DNA of 64,000 nucleotides, from contig NZ_CP143423.1 in assembly GCF_014337925.2 (NCBI RefSeq), forward strand, positions 2,758,501 through 2,822,500. Reading direction: 5' to 3'. Made by a program: the position numbers and the translations under genes. Shown here one piece after another: positions 18,193 to 28,315 of this stretch. The notes under the pieces were generated by a model, which had not been told where the DNA came from, made no database searches, and saw only the letters and a list, made by a program, of their open reading frames with translations. The first letter of the stretch is position 1; every line of letters starts with the position of its first letter. This stretch comes from Roseobacter fucihabitans. GTDB lineage: Bacteria > Pseudomonadota > Alphaproteobacteria > Rhodobacterales > Rhodobacteraceae.

Positions 18193-19059
18193 CTACTCTG
18201 GCAATGCGCCAAGCTTGAAAGCTGCTTTGAGCAACGGATCCGCAGGCACACCCAGCGGATCGAACCACTTTGAGTAAATCGCATCGATCTCCCCGGAGCG
18301 GAACACGGCGGCAAGCGCCTTTTTCCCGACGAGTTCAAAGGCGCTGTCATCGCGACGCACCATCAGGGCATAGGGGTCAAAGGAGAGGAACTCGCCGACA
18401 ACCGCAAAATCATCCGGGTTCTTGGATTTCGAGATCAGACCATAGAGCAGGATGTGATCGGTCGCATAGGCATCCACGCGGTCGGTCTCAAGCGACAACA
18501 TCCCTTCGGCATGATCGCGCACCGGCAGGACTTTAACGTCCATTCCGGCGGCTTCAACAGCCGCCATCACGGCGCGCTCATTGGTCGTACCTTGGGCCAG
18601 GGCCACAGCCTTGCCATCCAGGTCGGCGACCGAATTAATACCGGAATCCTTGCGGGTCAAAATCTTGGTGCCGGTCACAAAAGTCACCGGCATATATTCA
18701 ACCTGCTGTTGGCGTGTGAGGTTATTGGTGGTGGAGCCGCATTCCAGATCAATGGTGCCATTGGCCATCAGCGCGATGCGCGTCTTGGGATTAACCGGCA
18801 CGTATTTGACCGTCAATTCCTGATCAAGCTCTGCGGCGACGGCCTCGACGATCTTCATGCACAGATCGATGGAATAGCCTACGGGCTGCTGATTTTCGTC
18901 AAGATACGCGAAGGGGACCGAGCTTTCACGGTGGCCGATCACGATTTCACCGCTCGCCGCAATCTTGTCCAATGTGCCGCCGTGGCCGTCAGCAAAGGCT
19001 GCCGGGGTCGAAAGACCCAGCGTGACCGCCGCTGTTAATAGCATGTTTTTGATAAACAT
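18193..19059 (-). CDS. gltI: glutamate/aspartate-type periplasmic binding protein
   Basis: This 288-residue protein has a signal peptide (MFIKNMLLTAAVTLGLSTPAAFA). It shares with E. coli GltI the ligand-site motifs GHRESSVPFAY (about 41-51), ECGSTTNN (about 105-112) and AQGTTNE. That points to acidic amino acids as ligand. The neighbouring sulfo-lyase/desulfhydrase and racemase genes make related acids such as L-cysteate possible. It is the first gene of the leftward operon. Confidence 0.88.
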   Translation of the reverse strand: MFIKNMLLTAAVTLGLSTPAAFADGHGGTLDKIAASGEIVIGHRESSVPFAYLDENQQPVGYSIDLCMKIVEAVAAELDQELTVKYVPVNPKTRIALMANGTIDLECGSTTNNLTRQQQVEYMPVTFVTGTKILTRKDSGINSVADLDGKAVALAQGTTNERAVMAAVEAAGMDVKVLPVRDHAEGMLSLETDRVDAYATDHILLYGLISKSKNPDDFAVVGEFLSFDPYALMVRRDDSAFELVGKKALAAVFRSGEIDAIYSKWFDPLGVPADPLLKAAFKLGALPE

Positions 19060-19389
19060 TTGGATACTCCCTGCTTATTTTGGTTATCGATGCTTTCAGA
19101 TTTCAGTATTTTACCTGATCAGTTACCATCCCCTAAGTTCGGCTGATGCGCCAATGCGAAATCCGAAAATTGCATAAATCAGACGCTAACCCTTCGTTAA
19201 GGTCAGGTCTAATGCAAATTAGCGCTTACAAATTGCACAGATCGCAATTTTTTAATGCAAACCAGCCGAGCGTCGCTGTCTTGCTACAAGCGCCCTCTCG
19301 CCACACCAATACTTTTTGGCATCACGAATAGTGGCACCGCACGACACCCCACCGGGTGTCGTGGCCTTCTGGAGGCGACAGGATTGATC
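19060..19389. promoter_or_regulatory. AT-rich control region upstream of gltI
   Basis: No gene lies in these 330 bases. Several TTGCA/TGCAA words cluster at 19069-19260 in sequence (ATTGCA at 19169 and 19232, TGCAAA at 19213 and near 19256). The same words recur in the divergent lysR/20459-gene promoter. The region near 19280-19389 is more GC-rich and holds the hairpin listed next. Confidence 0.4.
19340..19363 (-). terminator. strong hairpin downstream of the LysR gene
   Basis: CACGACACCC and GGGTGTCGTG form a perfect ten-base stem with loop CACC. It lies 26 bases after the end of the leftward LysR gene. There is no T-run, so it is only a probable terminator. Confidence 0.55.
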
Positions 19390-20340
19390 TTATCCCACGT
19401 CAGCGGGCCCTTGCGACGGATCAGATGCGGGCGCGCTGCTCTTCAAGTGCTCGGGCAGTGCAATTTGCCCCAGGATGTCATGCCAGGCGCATACTGATTC
19501 CGCACCCCCATTTTCCGACAATCGGAACGCTTTGATATCGAGGCGCTGAACGGGCAACGCCGCTTCCAGCGACATCAACGTCCCTTGCGCCAGAGCGGCA
19601 CCAACCATGGAACGCGGCAACCACGCCACGCCGATCCCGCCAAGCGCAAATTCATAAGCGGCAAGCGTGAGGGCTGTTTCGGCCTTGGTGACAACCTGCG
19701 TCTGCGCATTCAGACGCGGCGCAATATGGCGGTCAAACACTTGGCCCAGAAACACACCGGACGGATAGCTGATCCCAGGGATCTGTGTTGCGCCAATGCA
19801 CTCGCGCAAGGCGGGCGCACAGACCGGAATGAGCGTATCACCCCCCAAGGTCAAAGGCTCAAAGGCACGCTCCAAGAACGGCACCGGCTCACCGGGCACA
19901 CTATACATAACCGCAAAATCGACCTCGCCAGACAACAGCAGCATCAGGCACTCTTCCTGATTGCACGACCGCACCTTGACCGACGCATCGCTTTCGGCTG
20001 TGAACGCGCGCACAATCCACGGCGCCACAGTCGTGGTGATCGCATGCTGGCAGGCAAAACTGAGGGTGCCGCCGGTCTGGCCGGTTGCCACTTTCAGCTT
20101 ATGCCTCACTTTTCGCAGGCGCATAGCGAGGTCGCGCAACTCCGGCGCAAGCGCCTCAACCCCCGCCAACAAGGTGACCGGTTTGCGCCGCCGGTCAAAC
20201 AGCTCCACGCCGATGCTGTCCTCAATCAACCGCACACGCCGCGTAAAGGCTGATTGCGTCAGCAGACGCTTTTCCGCAGCCCGCGCAAGGGATCCGTTGT
20301 CGAGCACCGCCAAGATGTCATCAATCCACTCCAATCGCAT
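19390..20340 (-). CDS. LysR-family transcriptional regulator
   Basis: This protein of about 316 residues has an N-terminal winged helix (WIDDILAVLDNGSLARAAEKRLLTQSAFTRRVRLIEDSIGVELFDR) and a periplasmic-binding-like effector domain. I chose the ATG at 20340 because GGAG precedes it by six bases; an in-frame GTG lies at 20355. It is divergent from the cysteate/D-cysteine lyase gene with a 118-base gap, the classical arrangement for a LysR regulator and its target. A role in controlling that gene and perhaps the gltI operon is inferred. Confidence 0.88.
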   Translation of the reverse strand: MRLEWIDDILAVLDNGSLARAAEKRLLTQSAFTRRVRLIEDSIGVELFDRRRKPVTLLAGVEALAPELRDLAMRLRKVRHKLKVATGQTGGTLSFACQHAITTTVAPWIVRAFTAESDASVKVRSCNQEECLMLLLSGEVDFAVMYSVPGEPVPFLERAFEPLTLGGDTLIPVCAPALRECIGATQIPGISYPSGVFLGQVFDRHIAPRLNAQTQVVTKAETALTLAAYEFALGGIGVAWLPRSMVGAALAQGTLMSLEAALPVQRLDIKAFRLSENGGAESVCAWHDILGQIALPEHLKSSAPASDPSQGPADVG

Positions 20341-20458
20341 TCGCCGCTCCACCACCCCATAACAACATGCGCATATTGCAATTTAATGGGGTCACTTTGC
20401 ATTATCATTTGGCCGCCTTAAAGGTTAAAAAACGATAACAGCAAATTAAGGATCTGAA
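20341..20458. promoter_or_regulatory. divergent LysR / lyase promoter region
   Basis: It contains the palindrome ATTGCAAT (20375-20382) and TTGCAT (20397-20402), words also clustered upstream of gltI. Such sites fit a LysR binding region, but no footprint-quality motif can be defined from one sequence. Confidence 0.4.
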
Positions 20459-21472
20459 ATGCATCTTGCCCGCTTTCCCCGCCGTTTTCTCGCGCACCTG
20501 CCGACACCATTGGAACGTCTTGACCGTCTGACCAAGGAATTGGGCGGACCGGAGATATGGATCAAACGCGACGATTGCACCGGCATGTCCACCGGCGGGA
20601 ACAAGACGCGCAAACTGGAATTTCTGATGGCGGAGGCCGAGTTGCAAGGCGCCGAGATGGTCATCACCCAAGGGGCCACCCAATCCAACCACGCCCGTCA
20701 AACCGCTGCTTTTGCGGCGAAAATGGGCATGCAATGTCACATCGTTCTGGAAGACCGCACCGCCTCCAATAACGCCAATTATAACAACAACGGTAACGTG
20801 CTGCTGGACCACCTGCACGGCGCGACGACCGAAAAACGCCCCAGCGGGCCTGATTTCAACGTGCTGATCGAGGAAATGGCCGCGCAAATGCGGGCAGATG
20901 GCAAGAAGGTTTATGCCATTCCGGGCGGCGGTTCGAACCCCACCGGGGCCTTGGGGTATGTCAATTGTGCTTTTGAGATGCTGGCGCAGGTTAACAGCAG
21001 CGGCACCAAGATTGATCACATCGTCACCGCCACAGGCAGCGCCGGAACGCAAGCCGGGCTGATTGTCGGTCTGAAAGCGATGAACGCGCAAATCCCGCTT
21101 TTGGGCATCGGTGTGCGCGCGCCAAAGGCCAAGCAGGAAGAGAACGTCTATAACCTCGCCTGCAAAACGGCGGAAAAACTGGGCTGCCCCGGCGTCGTCG
21201 CGCGCGAGGATGTGGTGGCCAATACCGATTATGTGGGCGCAGGTTACGGCATTCCAACAGAAAGCGGGCTTGAGGCGATCAAGATGTTTGCCGAGCTTGA
21301 GGCGATCCTGCTTGATCCGGTCTATTCCGCCAAAGGGGCCGCCGGTTTCATCGATCTGATCCGCAAGGGTCACTTCAAAAAAGGCGAAAGGGTTGTCTTC
21401 CTTCACACTGGCGGGTCGGTTGCCCTGTTTGGTTATGACGCCTCCTTTGATTTCTCGGATCGCTGGTCCTGA
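20459..21472 (+). CDS. PLP-dependent D-cysteine desulfhydrase / L-cysteate sulfo-lyase family
   Basis: This 337-residue fold-type II PLP enzyme has the cofactor lysine motif [13 protein letters not shown] (about 41-54), [16 protein letters not shown], and a phosphate-binding [12 protein letters not shown] near 190. The family includes D-cysteine desulfhydrase (DcyD: pyruvate, H2S, ammonia) and L-cysteate sulfo-lyase (CuyA: pyruvate, sulfite, ammonia), the latter known in roseobacters. The two cannot be separated safely by eye. A neighbouring acidic amino acid importer and Asp/Glu-type racemase make cysteate or a related acid plausible. The start follows AAGGATCTGAA. Confidence 0.85.
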   Translation: MHLARFPRRFLAHLPTPLERLDRLTKELGGPEIWIKRDDCTGMSTGGNKTRKLEFLMAEAELQGAEMVITQGATQSNHARQTAAFAAKMGMQCHIVLEDRTASNNANYNNNGNVLLDHLHGATTEKRPSGPDFNVLIEEMAAQMRADGKKVYAIPGGGSNPTGALGYVNCAFEMLAQVNSSGTKIDHIVTATGSAGTQAGLIVGLKAMNAQIPLLGIGVRAPKAKQEENVYNLACKTAEKLGCPGVVAREDVVANTDYVGAGYGIPTESGLEAIKMFAELEAILLDPVYSAKGAAGFIDLIRKGHFKKGERVVFLHTGGSVALFGYDASFDFSDRWS

Positions 21473-21484
21473 TCGGCGCTCAAC

Positions 21485-22216
21485 GTGGCAAACACATCCC
21501 GCAAGTTTCGCAAAATCGGCATTCTGGGCGGGATGGGTGTCGAGGCCACTCTTGAGTTGATGAAAAGGGTGCATGGGGAAACCGTCGGCGAGGATGATCA
21601 GGATCATATTCCGATGTTTGTGGATATGAACCCGCAGGTTCCGTCCCGGATTGCCCATCTGATCGAAAAGGCCGGTCCCGATCCGGGTCCGGTGCTTGCC
21701 GAAATGGCGCTCGGATTGGAACGGGCCGGTGCTGAGGCTTTGGCAATGCCGTGCAACACGGCTCACCTTTATGCCCCGCAAATTGAGCAGCAGGTGAGCA
21801 TTGATCTCTTGAACATGCCAAAACTTGCCTGCGCGCAAGTGGCGGCGGGGCTGAAACCCGGTGACACCGTCGGTATTCTGGCCTCCCCGGCGACCAACAG
21901 CAGCGGTCTGCTTGGGGGTTTTCTGGCTGAGTTCGGGATAACGCCAGCTTATCCCGAAAATGAGACCGAAATTCTGGCATCGATACGCAGGATAAAGCAA
22001 GCAGGCGCGAGCGTCGCCGACATCGCTCTTTTGGAGAGTGAGGCCAAAAAACTCGTCCAAAGGGGGGCGAAAAAAATGATCATCGGATGTTCTGAGTTTT
22101 CGCTGATCAGTGCTCAGGTCCGCTCACCCATACCCGTTCTGGATACGTTGGATGTTCTGGTGCAGGCGATCATTGCATTCTCCGGCGCGCGCGCCAAGGT
22201 TGGAACCCCGATTTAA
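21485..22216 (+). CDS. aspartate/glutamate racemase family protein
   Basis: This 243-residue protein with a GTG start has the two catalytic cysteines of the Asp/Glu racemase family: Cys90 in MPCNTAH and Cys202 in IIGCSEFSLI, plus the N-terminal IGILGGMGVEAT. It would racemise an acidic amino acid without cofactor. It starts 12 bases after the preceding PLP enzyme and is probably cotranscribed, which suggests it supplies or removes one enantiomer for that enzyme. Confidence 0.87.
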   Translation: MANTSRKFRKIGILGGMGVEATLELMKRVHGETVGEDDQDHIPMFVDMNPQVPSRIAHLIEKAGPDPGPVLAEMALGLERAGAEALAMPCNTAHLYAPQIEQQVSIDLLNMPKLACAQVAAGLKPGDTVGILASPATNSSGLLGGFLAEFGITPAYPENETEILASIRRIKQAGASVADIALLESEAKKLVQRGAKKMIIGCSEFSLISAQVRSPIPVLDTLDVLVQAIIAFSGARAKVGTPI

Positions 22217-22419
22217 AAGAACAATACGCAATCCAATCCGCCCGCGGCCCTGCGCTTTGCATAAAAGATCCGCGATGCCGTCACCTTAATTGACGTTGGT
22301 TGCGCGACATTGCCCTTCCAAAGCGTTGGCGCGCCGAGCGGCAACTTATACTGTCGGGCAAACCCCGCGTCCTGCCTGGCTGCCATTTGTCCGGGGTCTT
22401 GCACATTTTGAGCGGTCAT
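22213..22419 (-). CDS. small protein of unknown function
   Basis: This 68-residue frame starts at an ATG preceded by GAAGGA at seven bases. It is convergent with the racemase gene and overlaps its stop by four bases. The sequence has no recognised domain, signal or membrane segment; it contains TSIKVTASRIFYAKRR. The good ribosome binding site is the main support. It may instead be non-coding. Confidence 0.4.
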   Translation of the reverse strand: MTAQNVQDPGQMAARQDAGFARQYKLPLGAPTLWKGNVAQPTSIKVTASRIFYAKRRAAGGLDCVLFF

Positions 22420-22574
22420 TGTTTTGTCCTTCTCATTCAACGGATTCAATTTCGATTATTTTTTGAGCATAGAGCTTATTTTTTGACCGTCCGCCACTCA
22501 AACGCACTCCTGGGTGCGGCTGCGACACCTCTGGTTATGGACCCTCCTAAACCATGATGTTTTGTCCAACATGA

Positions 22575-22934
<360 letters not shown>

Positions 22935-22977
22935 CCCCCCCCTATAAAATCATTCCAACCAAAAGGGATATACGAGA

Positions 22978-24381
22978 ATGAGCACTGCACTACTGAAGAT
23001 GATCAAGGACGAGGACGTCGAATATGTCGACATTCGTTTCACCGACCCGCGTGGGAAATTACAACATGTCACGGTGATGTCCGATCAGGTTGATGAGGAT
23101 TTCCTTGAAGAAGGTTTCATGTTTGACGGCTCCTCTATTGAGGGCTGGAAATCCATCGAGGCTTCGGACATGAAGCTGATGCCCGACACCGACAGCGCCT
23201 ATATCGACCCCTTCTATGCGGAGAAAACCGTTTGTCTGCATTGCTCGGTCGTGGAGCCGGATACTGGTGAGGCTTATGAGCGCGACCCGCGTGGCACGGC
23301 GCAGAAAGCCGAAGAATACCTGAAATCTACCGGCATCGGTGATGTGGCCTATATGGGTCCTGAAGCGGAATTCTTCCTCTTTGACAACGTGCGCTATTCC
23401 AACACCATCAATAAAGTGTCCTACGAAGTGGATGCGGTTGATGCGTCCTGGAACACGGATACCGAATATGAGATGGGCAACATGGGCCACCGTCCTGGTG
23501 TCAAGGGCGGCTATTTCCCGGTGAATCCGATTGATGAATCCCAGGACCTGCGCTCGGAAATGCTCTCCACAATGAAGCGTTTGGGCATGAAAGTGGACAA
23601 GCATCACCATGAGGTGGCGTCTTGTCAGCATGAATTGGGCTTGATTTTCGACAGCTTGACCAAACAGGCCGATGAGCTGCAGAAATACAAATATGTGATC
23701 CACAACGTGGCCCACGCTTACGGCAAATCCGCGACCTTCATGCCCAAGCCCATCGCGGGCGACAATGGCACGGGGATGCATGTGAACATGTCGATCTGGA
23801 AAGACGGCAAGCCGGTTTTTGCGGGCGACAAATACGCCGATCTCAGCCAGGAAGCGCTCTATTTCATCGGCGGCATCCTGAAACACGCAAAGGCGCTCAA
23901 TGCCTTCACCAACCCCGGCACCAACAGCTACAAACGCCTCATTCCGGGCTTTGAAGCCCCCGTTCTGCGCGCCTATTCCGCGCGTAACCGGTCGGGCTGT
24001 GTGCGGATCCCATGGACGGAAAGCCCCAAGGCCAAGCGTGTCGAGGCGCGTTTCCCTGATCCCTCCGCCAACCCCTATCTGTGCTTTGCCGCGCTGTTGA
24101 TGGCGGGTCTTGATGGTATCCAAAGCAAGATCGATCCCGGCGAAGCGATGGATAAGAACCTCTATGATCTGCCCGCCGAAGAGCTGGCCGGTATCCCGAC
24201 CGTCTGTGGATCGCTGCGCGAAGCGATGGAAGAATTGCAGGCGGATATGGATTTCCTGATCAAGGGTGATGTGTTCACCAAGGATCAGATCGAGGGCTAT
24301 ATCGCGCTGAAAATGGAAGAGATCGAGATGTACGAGCACACGCCGCACCCGGTCGAATTCGCGATGTATTACAGCTGCTAA
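22978..24381 (+). CDS. glnA: type I glutamine synthetase
   Basis: This 467-residue enzyme makes glutamine from glutamate, ammonia and ATP. Motifs include [11 protein letters not shown] near 45, the metal-site [10 protein letters not shown] near 128, the [15 protein letters not shown] region near 257 and [10 protein letters not shown] near 340. The adenylylation tyrosine is present at 396 (NLYDLPAEE), so the enzyme can be switched by the GlnE/GlnB cascade. It ends MYYSC, normal for the family. A rho-independent terminator follows. Confidence 0.97.
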   Translation: MSTALLKMIKDEDVEYVDIRFTDPRGKLQHVTVMSDQVDEDFLEEGFMFDGSSIEGWKSIEASDMKLMPDTDSAYIDPFYAEKTVCLHCSVVEPDTGEAYERDPRGTAQKAEEYLKSTGIGDVAYMGPEAEFFLFDNVRYSNTINKVSYEVDAVDASWNTDTEYEMGNMGHRPGVKGGYFPVNPIDESQDLRSEMLSTMKRLGMKVDKHHHEVASCQHELGLIFDSLTKQADELQKYKYVIHNVAHAYGKSATFMPKPIAGDNGTGMHVNMSIWKDGKPVFAGDKYADLSQEALYFIGGILKHAKALNAFTNPGTNSYKRLIPGFEAPVLRAYSARNRSGCVRIPWTESPKAKRVEARFPDPSANPYLCFAALLMAGLDGIQSKIDPGEAMDKNLYDLPAEELAGIPTVCGSLREAMEELQADMDFLIKGDVFTKDQIEGYIALKMEEIEMYEHTPHPVEFAMYYSC

Positions 24382-24426
24382 GCTGCGCGGGGTGCCTGAG
24401 GCGTCCGCCCCATAATTACGATCGAG

Positions 24427-24453
24427 GGCGTCCCTTTCGGGGGCGCCTTTTTT
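24427..24453 (+). terminator. rho-independent terminator of glnBA
   Basis: GGCGTCCC pairs with GGGGCGCC (one G-T pair) around TTTCG, followed by six T residues, 45 bases after the glnA stop. Confidence 0.85.
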
Positions 24454-24646
24454 CTATGACCATCAACGGTCGGCACCGTTAAAGCGTTTGCCGGAATACC
24501 TGAAATATGATCTACCCTTTAGCCCGTTGAAATTTCTAATTTCCGGTAGGGTAAAATGATTCAGGTTTTGCCTATGACCTGTTGACGTTCGGGATTCCCA
24601 AATCATCTGACTTCTGCTTCAAGGTTGCAAACATAGGGGAGCAGCC

Positions 24647-25431
24647 TTGACGCGAAGGGTCCTGAGCGATGCCCAGTGGGCGATCATCGACCCTTACTGC
24701 CTCGGAAAATCCAGCGATCCGGGGCAGACCGGGCGTGCTCCCCGGCTGTTTTTAGAGGCCGTCCTTTGGATCGTCCGTACCGGGGCGCAATGGCGAGAAC
24801 TGCCCGAATTCGGCAAGTGGAATAGCGTGTTCAGGCGATTTCGCAGATGGGTCAAGGTGGATACTTCCTATCATATTTTCAAGGTATTAGCCTCATACGC
24901 CGACCTCGGATACGCCATGATCCTCTCTCATCGAAACTGCGTTTCGACTGCCTGGCGAGGGACGGCACCATCGTTAAGGTTCATCGTTCGGCTCAGGGCG
25001 CAAAAGGGGGATTCTTTGCCAGGCCATTGGGCGCTCTCGCGGGGGCATAAACACGAAGATATTGGCCGTAACGGATACACTCGCCAACCTCGTTGATTTC
25101 TGCCTGATGCCCGGACAAGCCCATGACCTGCGCGAAACCGACACTGATCCGCAATCAGACTGGCGGACATCTTCTCGTGGACAGGGGCTTTGACGCGGAT
25201 TGGCTGCGAAATGACCTGCTGGATCGTGACATCATCCCGGTCATATCCCCGAAATCTAACCGGAAATTCCCGGCAGAGTTCGACAAGAAGACCTGCAAAT
25301 GGCGGCATCTGATCGAAAACTACTTCGGCAAAATGAAGGAAAACAGAGGCATAGCCATGCGCTCGTGCAAAACAGACCAGAGCTTCAAAACCCTCATCTC
25401 GATTGCGGCGACAATCATCCAAATGCGGTGA
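24647..25431 (+). pseudogene. IS5-family transposase, frameshifted
   Basis: The N-terminal part (TRRVLSDAQWAIIDPYCLG... VLWIVRTGAQWRELP) and the C-terminal part (TGGHLLVDRGFDADWLRN ... KWRHLIENYFGKMKENRGIAMRS) are good matches to IS5 transposases, but in different frames. Between them is a 38-base hairpin insert after YAMI, then small indels near 25018 (GAKGG / QAIGRSRGG) and near 25137 (LRET / LIRNQTGG). Unlike the IS3 and IS1182 copies, this one would stay broken if the insert were removed. Confidence 0.85.
24923..24960 (-). repeat. miniature hairpin element, copy 6 (38 nt, diverged)
   Basis: In element orientation: CCTCGCCAGGCAG, stem TCGAAAC-GCA-GTTTCGA, TGAGAGAG. It lies between ATC and GAC of the IS5 transposase; removal joins YAMI to DGTIVKVHRSAQGAKGG. 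Both ends differ from the consensus by a few bases, yet the seven-base stem is perfect with a sequence unlike any other copy. Confidence 0.75.
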
Positions 25432-25526
25432 ACGTCAACAGCCCCTAAAACGCCATAGGTTTGAATTTTCTACTAATTGGTGCATTATCGCCGAATATTT
25501 TAACAATTTTTTCCGGAGACCCTGTT

Positions 25527-26453
25527 ATGACACTGTTCCTGTCGCGTCGCACCTACGACGCTTCCAAATCCAAATTCACCAATAATCCGGCGCAGCTCAC
25601 CCGCTACGTGCGCATCACGCAAGGGCCTGATGCGGCTGGCAAGTGGCAGGGCGGCATCATTGACCAAAAAGACTGGCTCGACTGCGTTGACGCGGAAGGC
25701 GATACCGATGAGGTCTTGATCTTCGTGCATGGTTTCAACAACGATCAGTTTGACGTGCTAAGCCGGTTCGACAAGATCAAAAACGGGCTCAAACAGAACG
25801 GATATCGTGGGGCCTGTATTGCCTTTGACTGGCCCAGCGGCGGTAATGTTTTCGCCTATGACAGCGATAAGCGCAACGCCAAGGCCACCGCGCGCTGTCT
25901 TGTGCAGGACGCAATCATCCCGCTCACGGAACGCGCGCCGGGCCGCAAAATCAATCTGCTGGCCCATTCCATGGGGGCCTACCTGACCCTGCGTGCGATT
26001 TCGGATTTCGACGATACCGCAACCTCGGGCGCAGGCGCGTGGTCCCTCAACGAGATCATGTTCGTTTCAGGCGATGCCGATGCCCGCTGGTTCGGGCGCG
26101 GGGCGTGGGCGTCACTGCTTCTGGCACATCGCAGTGCGCGTTTTACAAACTATTTCAGCCAGTTGGACGAAACTCTCAACCTACCTGCCGTGATCGGGAA
26201 TGGCCTGCGCAAACGCGTTGGCCGCGCCGGGATGCCACCCGTCGTGGACGCGCACCACATTGACGTCTACAGCCACGAGCAATACCTCAAGGATGTACCG
26301 TCCAAGAATCAGACCTCCGCCTATTCGCACCAATGGTGGTTTGATAATGCCAAGTTTTACAAGGATTTAGCCTTGACCCTTGCGGGCCAGAACGCGCATC
26401 AAATGCCGACGCGCCAGCCGATGAACACCTCCGATCTGGCGCTGCTCAGTTGA
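25527..26453 (+). CDS. alpha/beta hydrolase of the DUF900 type
   Basis: This protein of about 308 residues has the DUF900 alpha/beta hydrolase pattern: VLIFVHGFNN (oxyanion HG motif, about residue 71), IAFDWPSGGN, the nucleophile elbow LLAHSMGAYL near 146 and an aspartate-bearing FVSGDADARWF. No signal peptide is seen. The substrate is unknown. I start it at the ATG at 25527 after CCGGAGA; the frame is open further upstream into the edge of the IS5 element. It stands alone between the IS5 remnant and dddP. Confidence 0.8.
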   Translation: MTLFLSRRTYDASKSKFTNNPAQLTRYVRITQGPDAAGKWQGGIIDQKDWLDCVDAEGDTDEVLIFVHGFNNDQFDVLSRFDKIKNGLKQNGYRGACIAFDWPSGGNVFAYDSDKRNAKATARCLVQDAIIPLTERAPGRKINLLAHSMGAYLTLRAISDFDDTATSGAGAWSLNEIMFVSGDADARWFGRGAWASLLLAHRSARFTNYFSQLDETLNLPAVIGNGLRKRVGRAGMPPVVDAHHIDVYSHEQYLKDVPSKNQTSAYSHQWWFDNAKFYKDLALTLAGQNAHQMPTRQPMNTSDLALLS

Positions 26454-26695
26454 TGCCCCCGCGACGGGGCCTGCGGATCACACAACACCCACTACCGATG
26501 CCTTAGATTTAGCGCCGCTTTGGCAATCTATACGAGCCCGCCCGATGCGGTCTGATCCTGCAATGTCAAGCGCGCCACCCACCTTTGGCCGGGCGGTAGC
26601 CTTCAAAAACTACGCTTTTTCAGGTCGCAATCAAACGGGCCTCGCGCCGGATTTTACGCAAAATTCGGGGAGCGGAAGGATCACGTGAGGCCCGG
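26454..26695. other. intergenic region upstream of dddP
   Basis: No gene or clear hairpin is recognised in these 242 bases. The region presumably holds the dddP promoter; GAGG lies five bases before the dddP ATG. Confidence 0.4.
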
Positions 26696-28036
26696 ATGAA
26701 CCAGCATTACCGCGACAGCCGCAAGATAGACCCAGCAGGAGGTGCCCTGCTCGGGGATGGGTCGCCCAACGACATGAACCGCGTCGAAATCGGCCCGACG
26801 CAGCTGGCATTTGCCGAATGGGCGCAGGGCGGACTGGACCTGCCTGACCTTGCGGCCATGCGCGCCTTTCGCCACGCCCGTCTGACGGCGCATGTGGTGG
26901 CGCGGGGCTACGCCGGTGTGCTCATGTTTGACCCGCTCAACATCCGCTATGCCACCGACAGCACTAACATGCAGCTTTGGAACACGCATAATCCGTTTCG
27001 CGCGGTGCTGCTCTGTGCGGATGGCTATATGGTCATGTGGGATTACAAAAACTCCCCTTTTCTCAGCGAATTCAACCCTTTGGTGCGCGAACAACGCTCC
27101 GGGGCGGATCTGTTCTATTTTGACCGGGGGGATAAGGTCGGCGCGGCGGCGGATGTTTTCGCCAATGAAATCCGTGTCCTGTTGGCCGAACACGCGCCCG
27201 GTCTCAAACGGTTGGCGGTGGATAAGATCATGCTGCACGGCCTGCGCAGCCTTGAGCGGCAGGGGTTCGAGATCATGGACGGCGAGGAGGTCACCGAAAA
27301 ATCCCGCGCGATCAAAGGCCCCGATGAGATCAGGGCGATGCGATGTTCCTCGCATGTCTGCGAGATCGCCGTGCGCCAGATGGAGGATTTCGCGCGCACC
27401 AACATAGGTGATGGGCAAACCTGCGAAAATGACATCTGGGCGGTTTTACACGCTGAGAATATCCGCCGCGGTGGTGAGTGGATCGAAACGCGCCTGCTGA
27501 CCTCGGGGCCGCGCACCAACCCGTGGTTTCAAGAATGCGGGCCGCGTGTTTGCCAGCCCAATGAGATCATCAGCTTTGATACCGATCTGGTCGGTGCCTA
27601 TGGGATCTGCACGGATATCTCGCGCAGTTGGTGGATCGGGCCGCAGAAACCGCGCCCCGATATGGTCTATGCCATGCAGCATGGCGTCGAAGACATCCGC
27701 CACAACACGGCGCTGCTCAAACCGGGCGTCATGATCCCGGAGCTTTCGGCGGGCACGCATGTGCTGGATGCGCAATTCCAGAAGCTGAAATACGGCTGCC
27801 TGATGCACGGTGTTGGGCTGTGTGATGAATGGCCGCTGGTCGCCTATCCCGATCACGCGGTGCCGGGGGCCTATGACTATCCGCTGGAGCCGGGCATGAC
27901 GCTCTGTGTCGAAGCATTGGTGTCACCGGAAGGCGGTGACTTTTCGATCAAGCTTGAGGATCAGGTGTTGATCACGCAGACCGGGCATGAGGTGCTGACG
28001 CAATATCCTTTCGATTCTGCGTTGATGGATGCGTAA
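26696..28036 (+). CDS. dddP: DMSP lyase DddP
   Basis: This 446-residue protein cleaves dimethylsulfoniopropionate to dimethyl sulfide and acrylate. It has the M24 peptidase-like (pita-bread) fold. The metal ligands reported for roseobacter DddP are all present at the same residue numbers: Asp295 and Asp297 (SFDTDL), Asp307 (CTDIS), His371 (MHGVGLCDEW), Glu406 (CVEALVS) and Glu421 (KLEDQV). The length and N-terminus (NQHYRDSRKIDP) also match characterised DddP. It is monocistronic as far as can be seen, as is usual for dddP. Peptidase activity is not expected. Confidence 0.96.
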   Translation: MNQHYRDSRKIDPAGGALLGDGSPNDMNRVEIGPTQLAFAEWAQGGLDLPDLAAMRAFRHARLTAHVVARGYAGVLMFDPLNIRYATDSTNMQLWNTHNPFRAVLLCADGYMVMWDYKNSPFLSEFNPLVREQRSGADLFYFDRGDKVGAAADVFANEIRVLLAEHAPGLKRLAVDKIMLHGLRSLERQGFEIMDGEEVTEKSRAIKGPDEIRAMRCSSHVCEIAVRQMEDFARTNIGDGQTCENDIWAVLHAENIRRGGEWIETRLLTSGPRTNPWFQECGPRVCQPNEIISFDTDLVGAYGICTDISRSWWIGPQKPRPDMVYAMQHGVEDIRHNTALLKPGVMIPELSAGTHVLDAQFQKLKYGCLMHGVGLCDEWPLVAYPDHAVPGAYDYPLEPGMTLCVEALVSPEGGDFSIKLEDQVLITQTGHEVLTQYPFDSALMDA

Positions 28037-28315
28037 AGCATGGCTTTATGCACGTCACTTATCGCTCAATAGCGGCACGGCGATCCGGCGTTTCCCGCAA
28101 TTCCCGAATACAATAGGGCGTTGGACCTGCCATTGTTCACCTTTGCGCAACGCGCCCCGGTTTCATTAACCAAATCCAGAATTGGCTCTTTCGAAACCGC
28201 GAAAATTTGATGTAAAACCCTTTCAACGCTTAGTACGGGAAAAATCTGCCGGACTGGCGAGTGGATTGAATAAGGTGCGAAAATAGTCTCGCGGTAATCA
28301 GTAGGAGTAGTAGTT
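28037..28315. other. intergenic region before the VPLPA-CTERM gene
   Basis: No gene is recognised in 279 bases; it would carry the promoter of the rightward secreted protein gene. Confidence 0.4.

Larger units (their letters stand above)
24579..25441 (+). mobile_element. decayed IS5-family insertion sequence
   Basis: Matching termini CTGTTGACGTTC (24579-24590) and GAACGTCAACAG (25430-25441) bound an 863-base unit with one transposase frame, the size and end type of IS5-family members common in roseobacters. The transposase is broken by several indels and by one hairpin element (copy 6). Confidence 0.75.

Noticed and set aside
20459-21472. Naming the gene cuyA or dcyD outright
   Set aside because: The two activities share the motifs visible here, and the usual cuyZ exporter is not adjacent.
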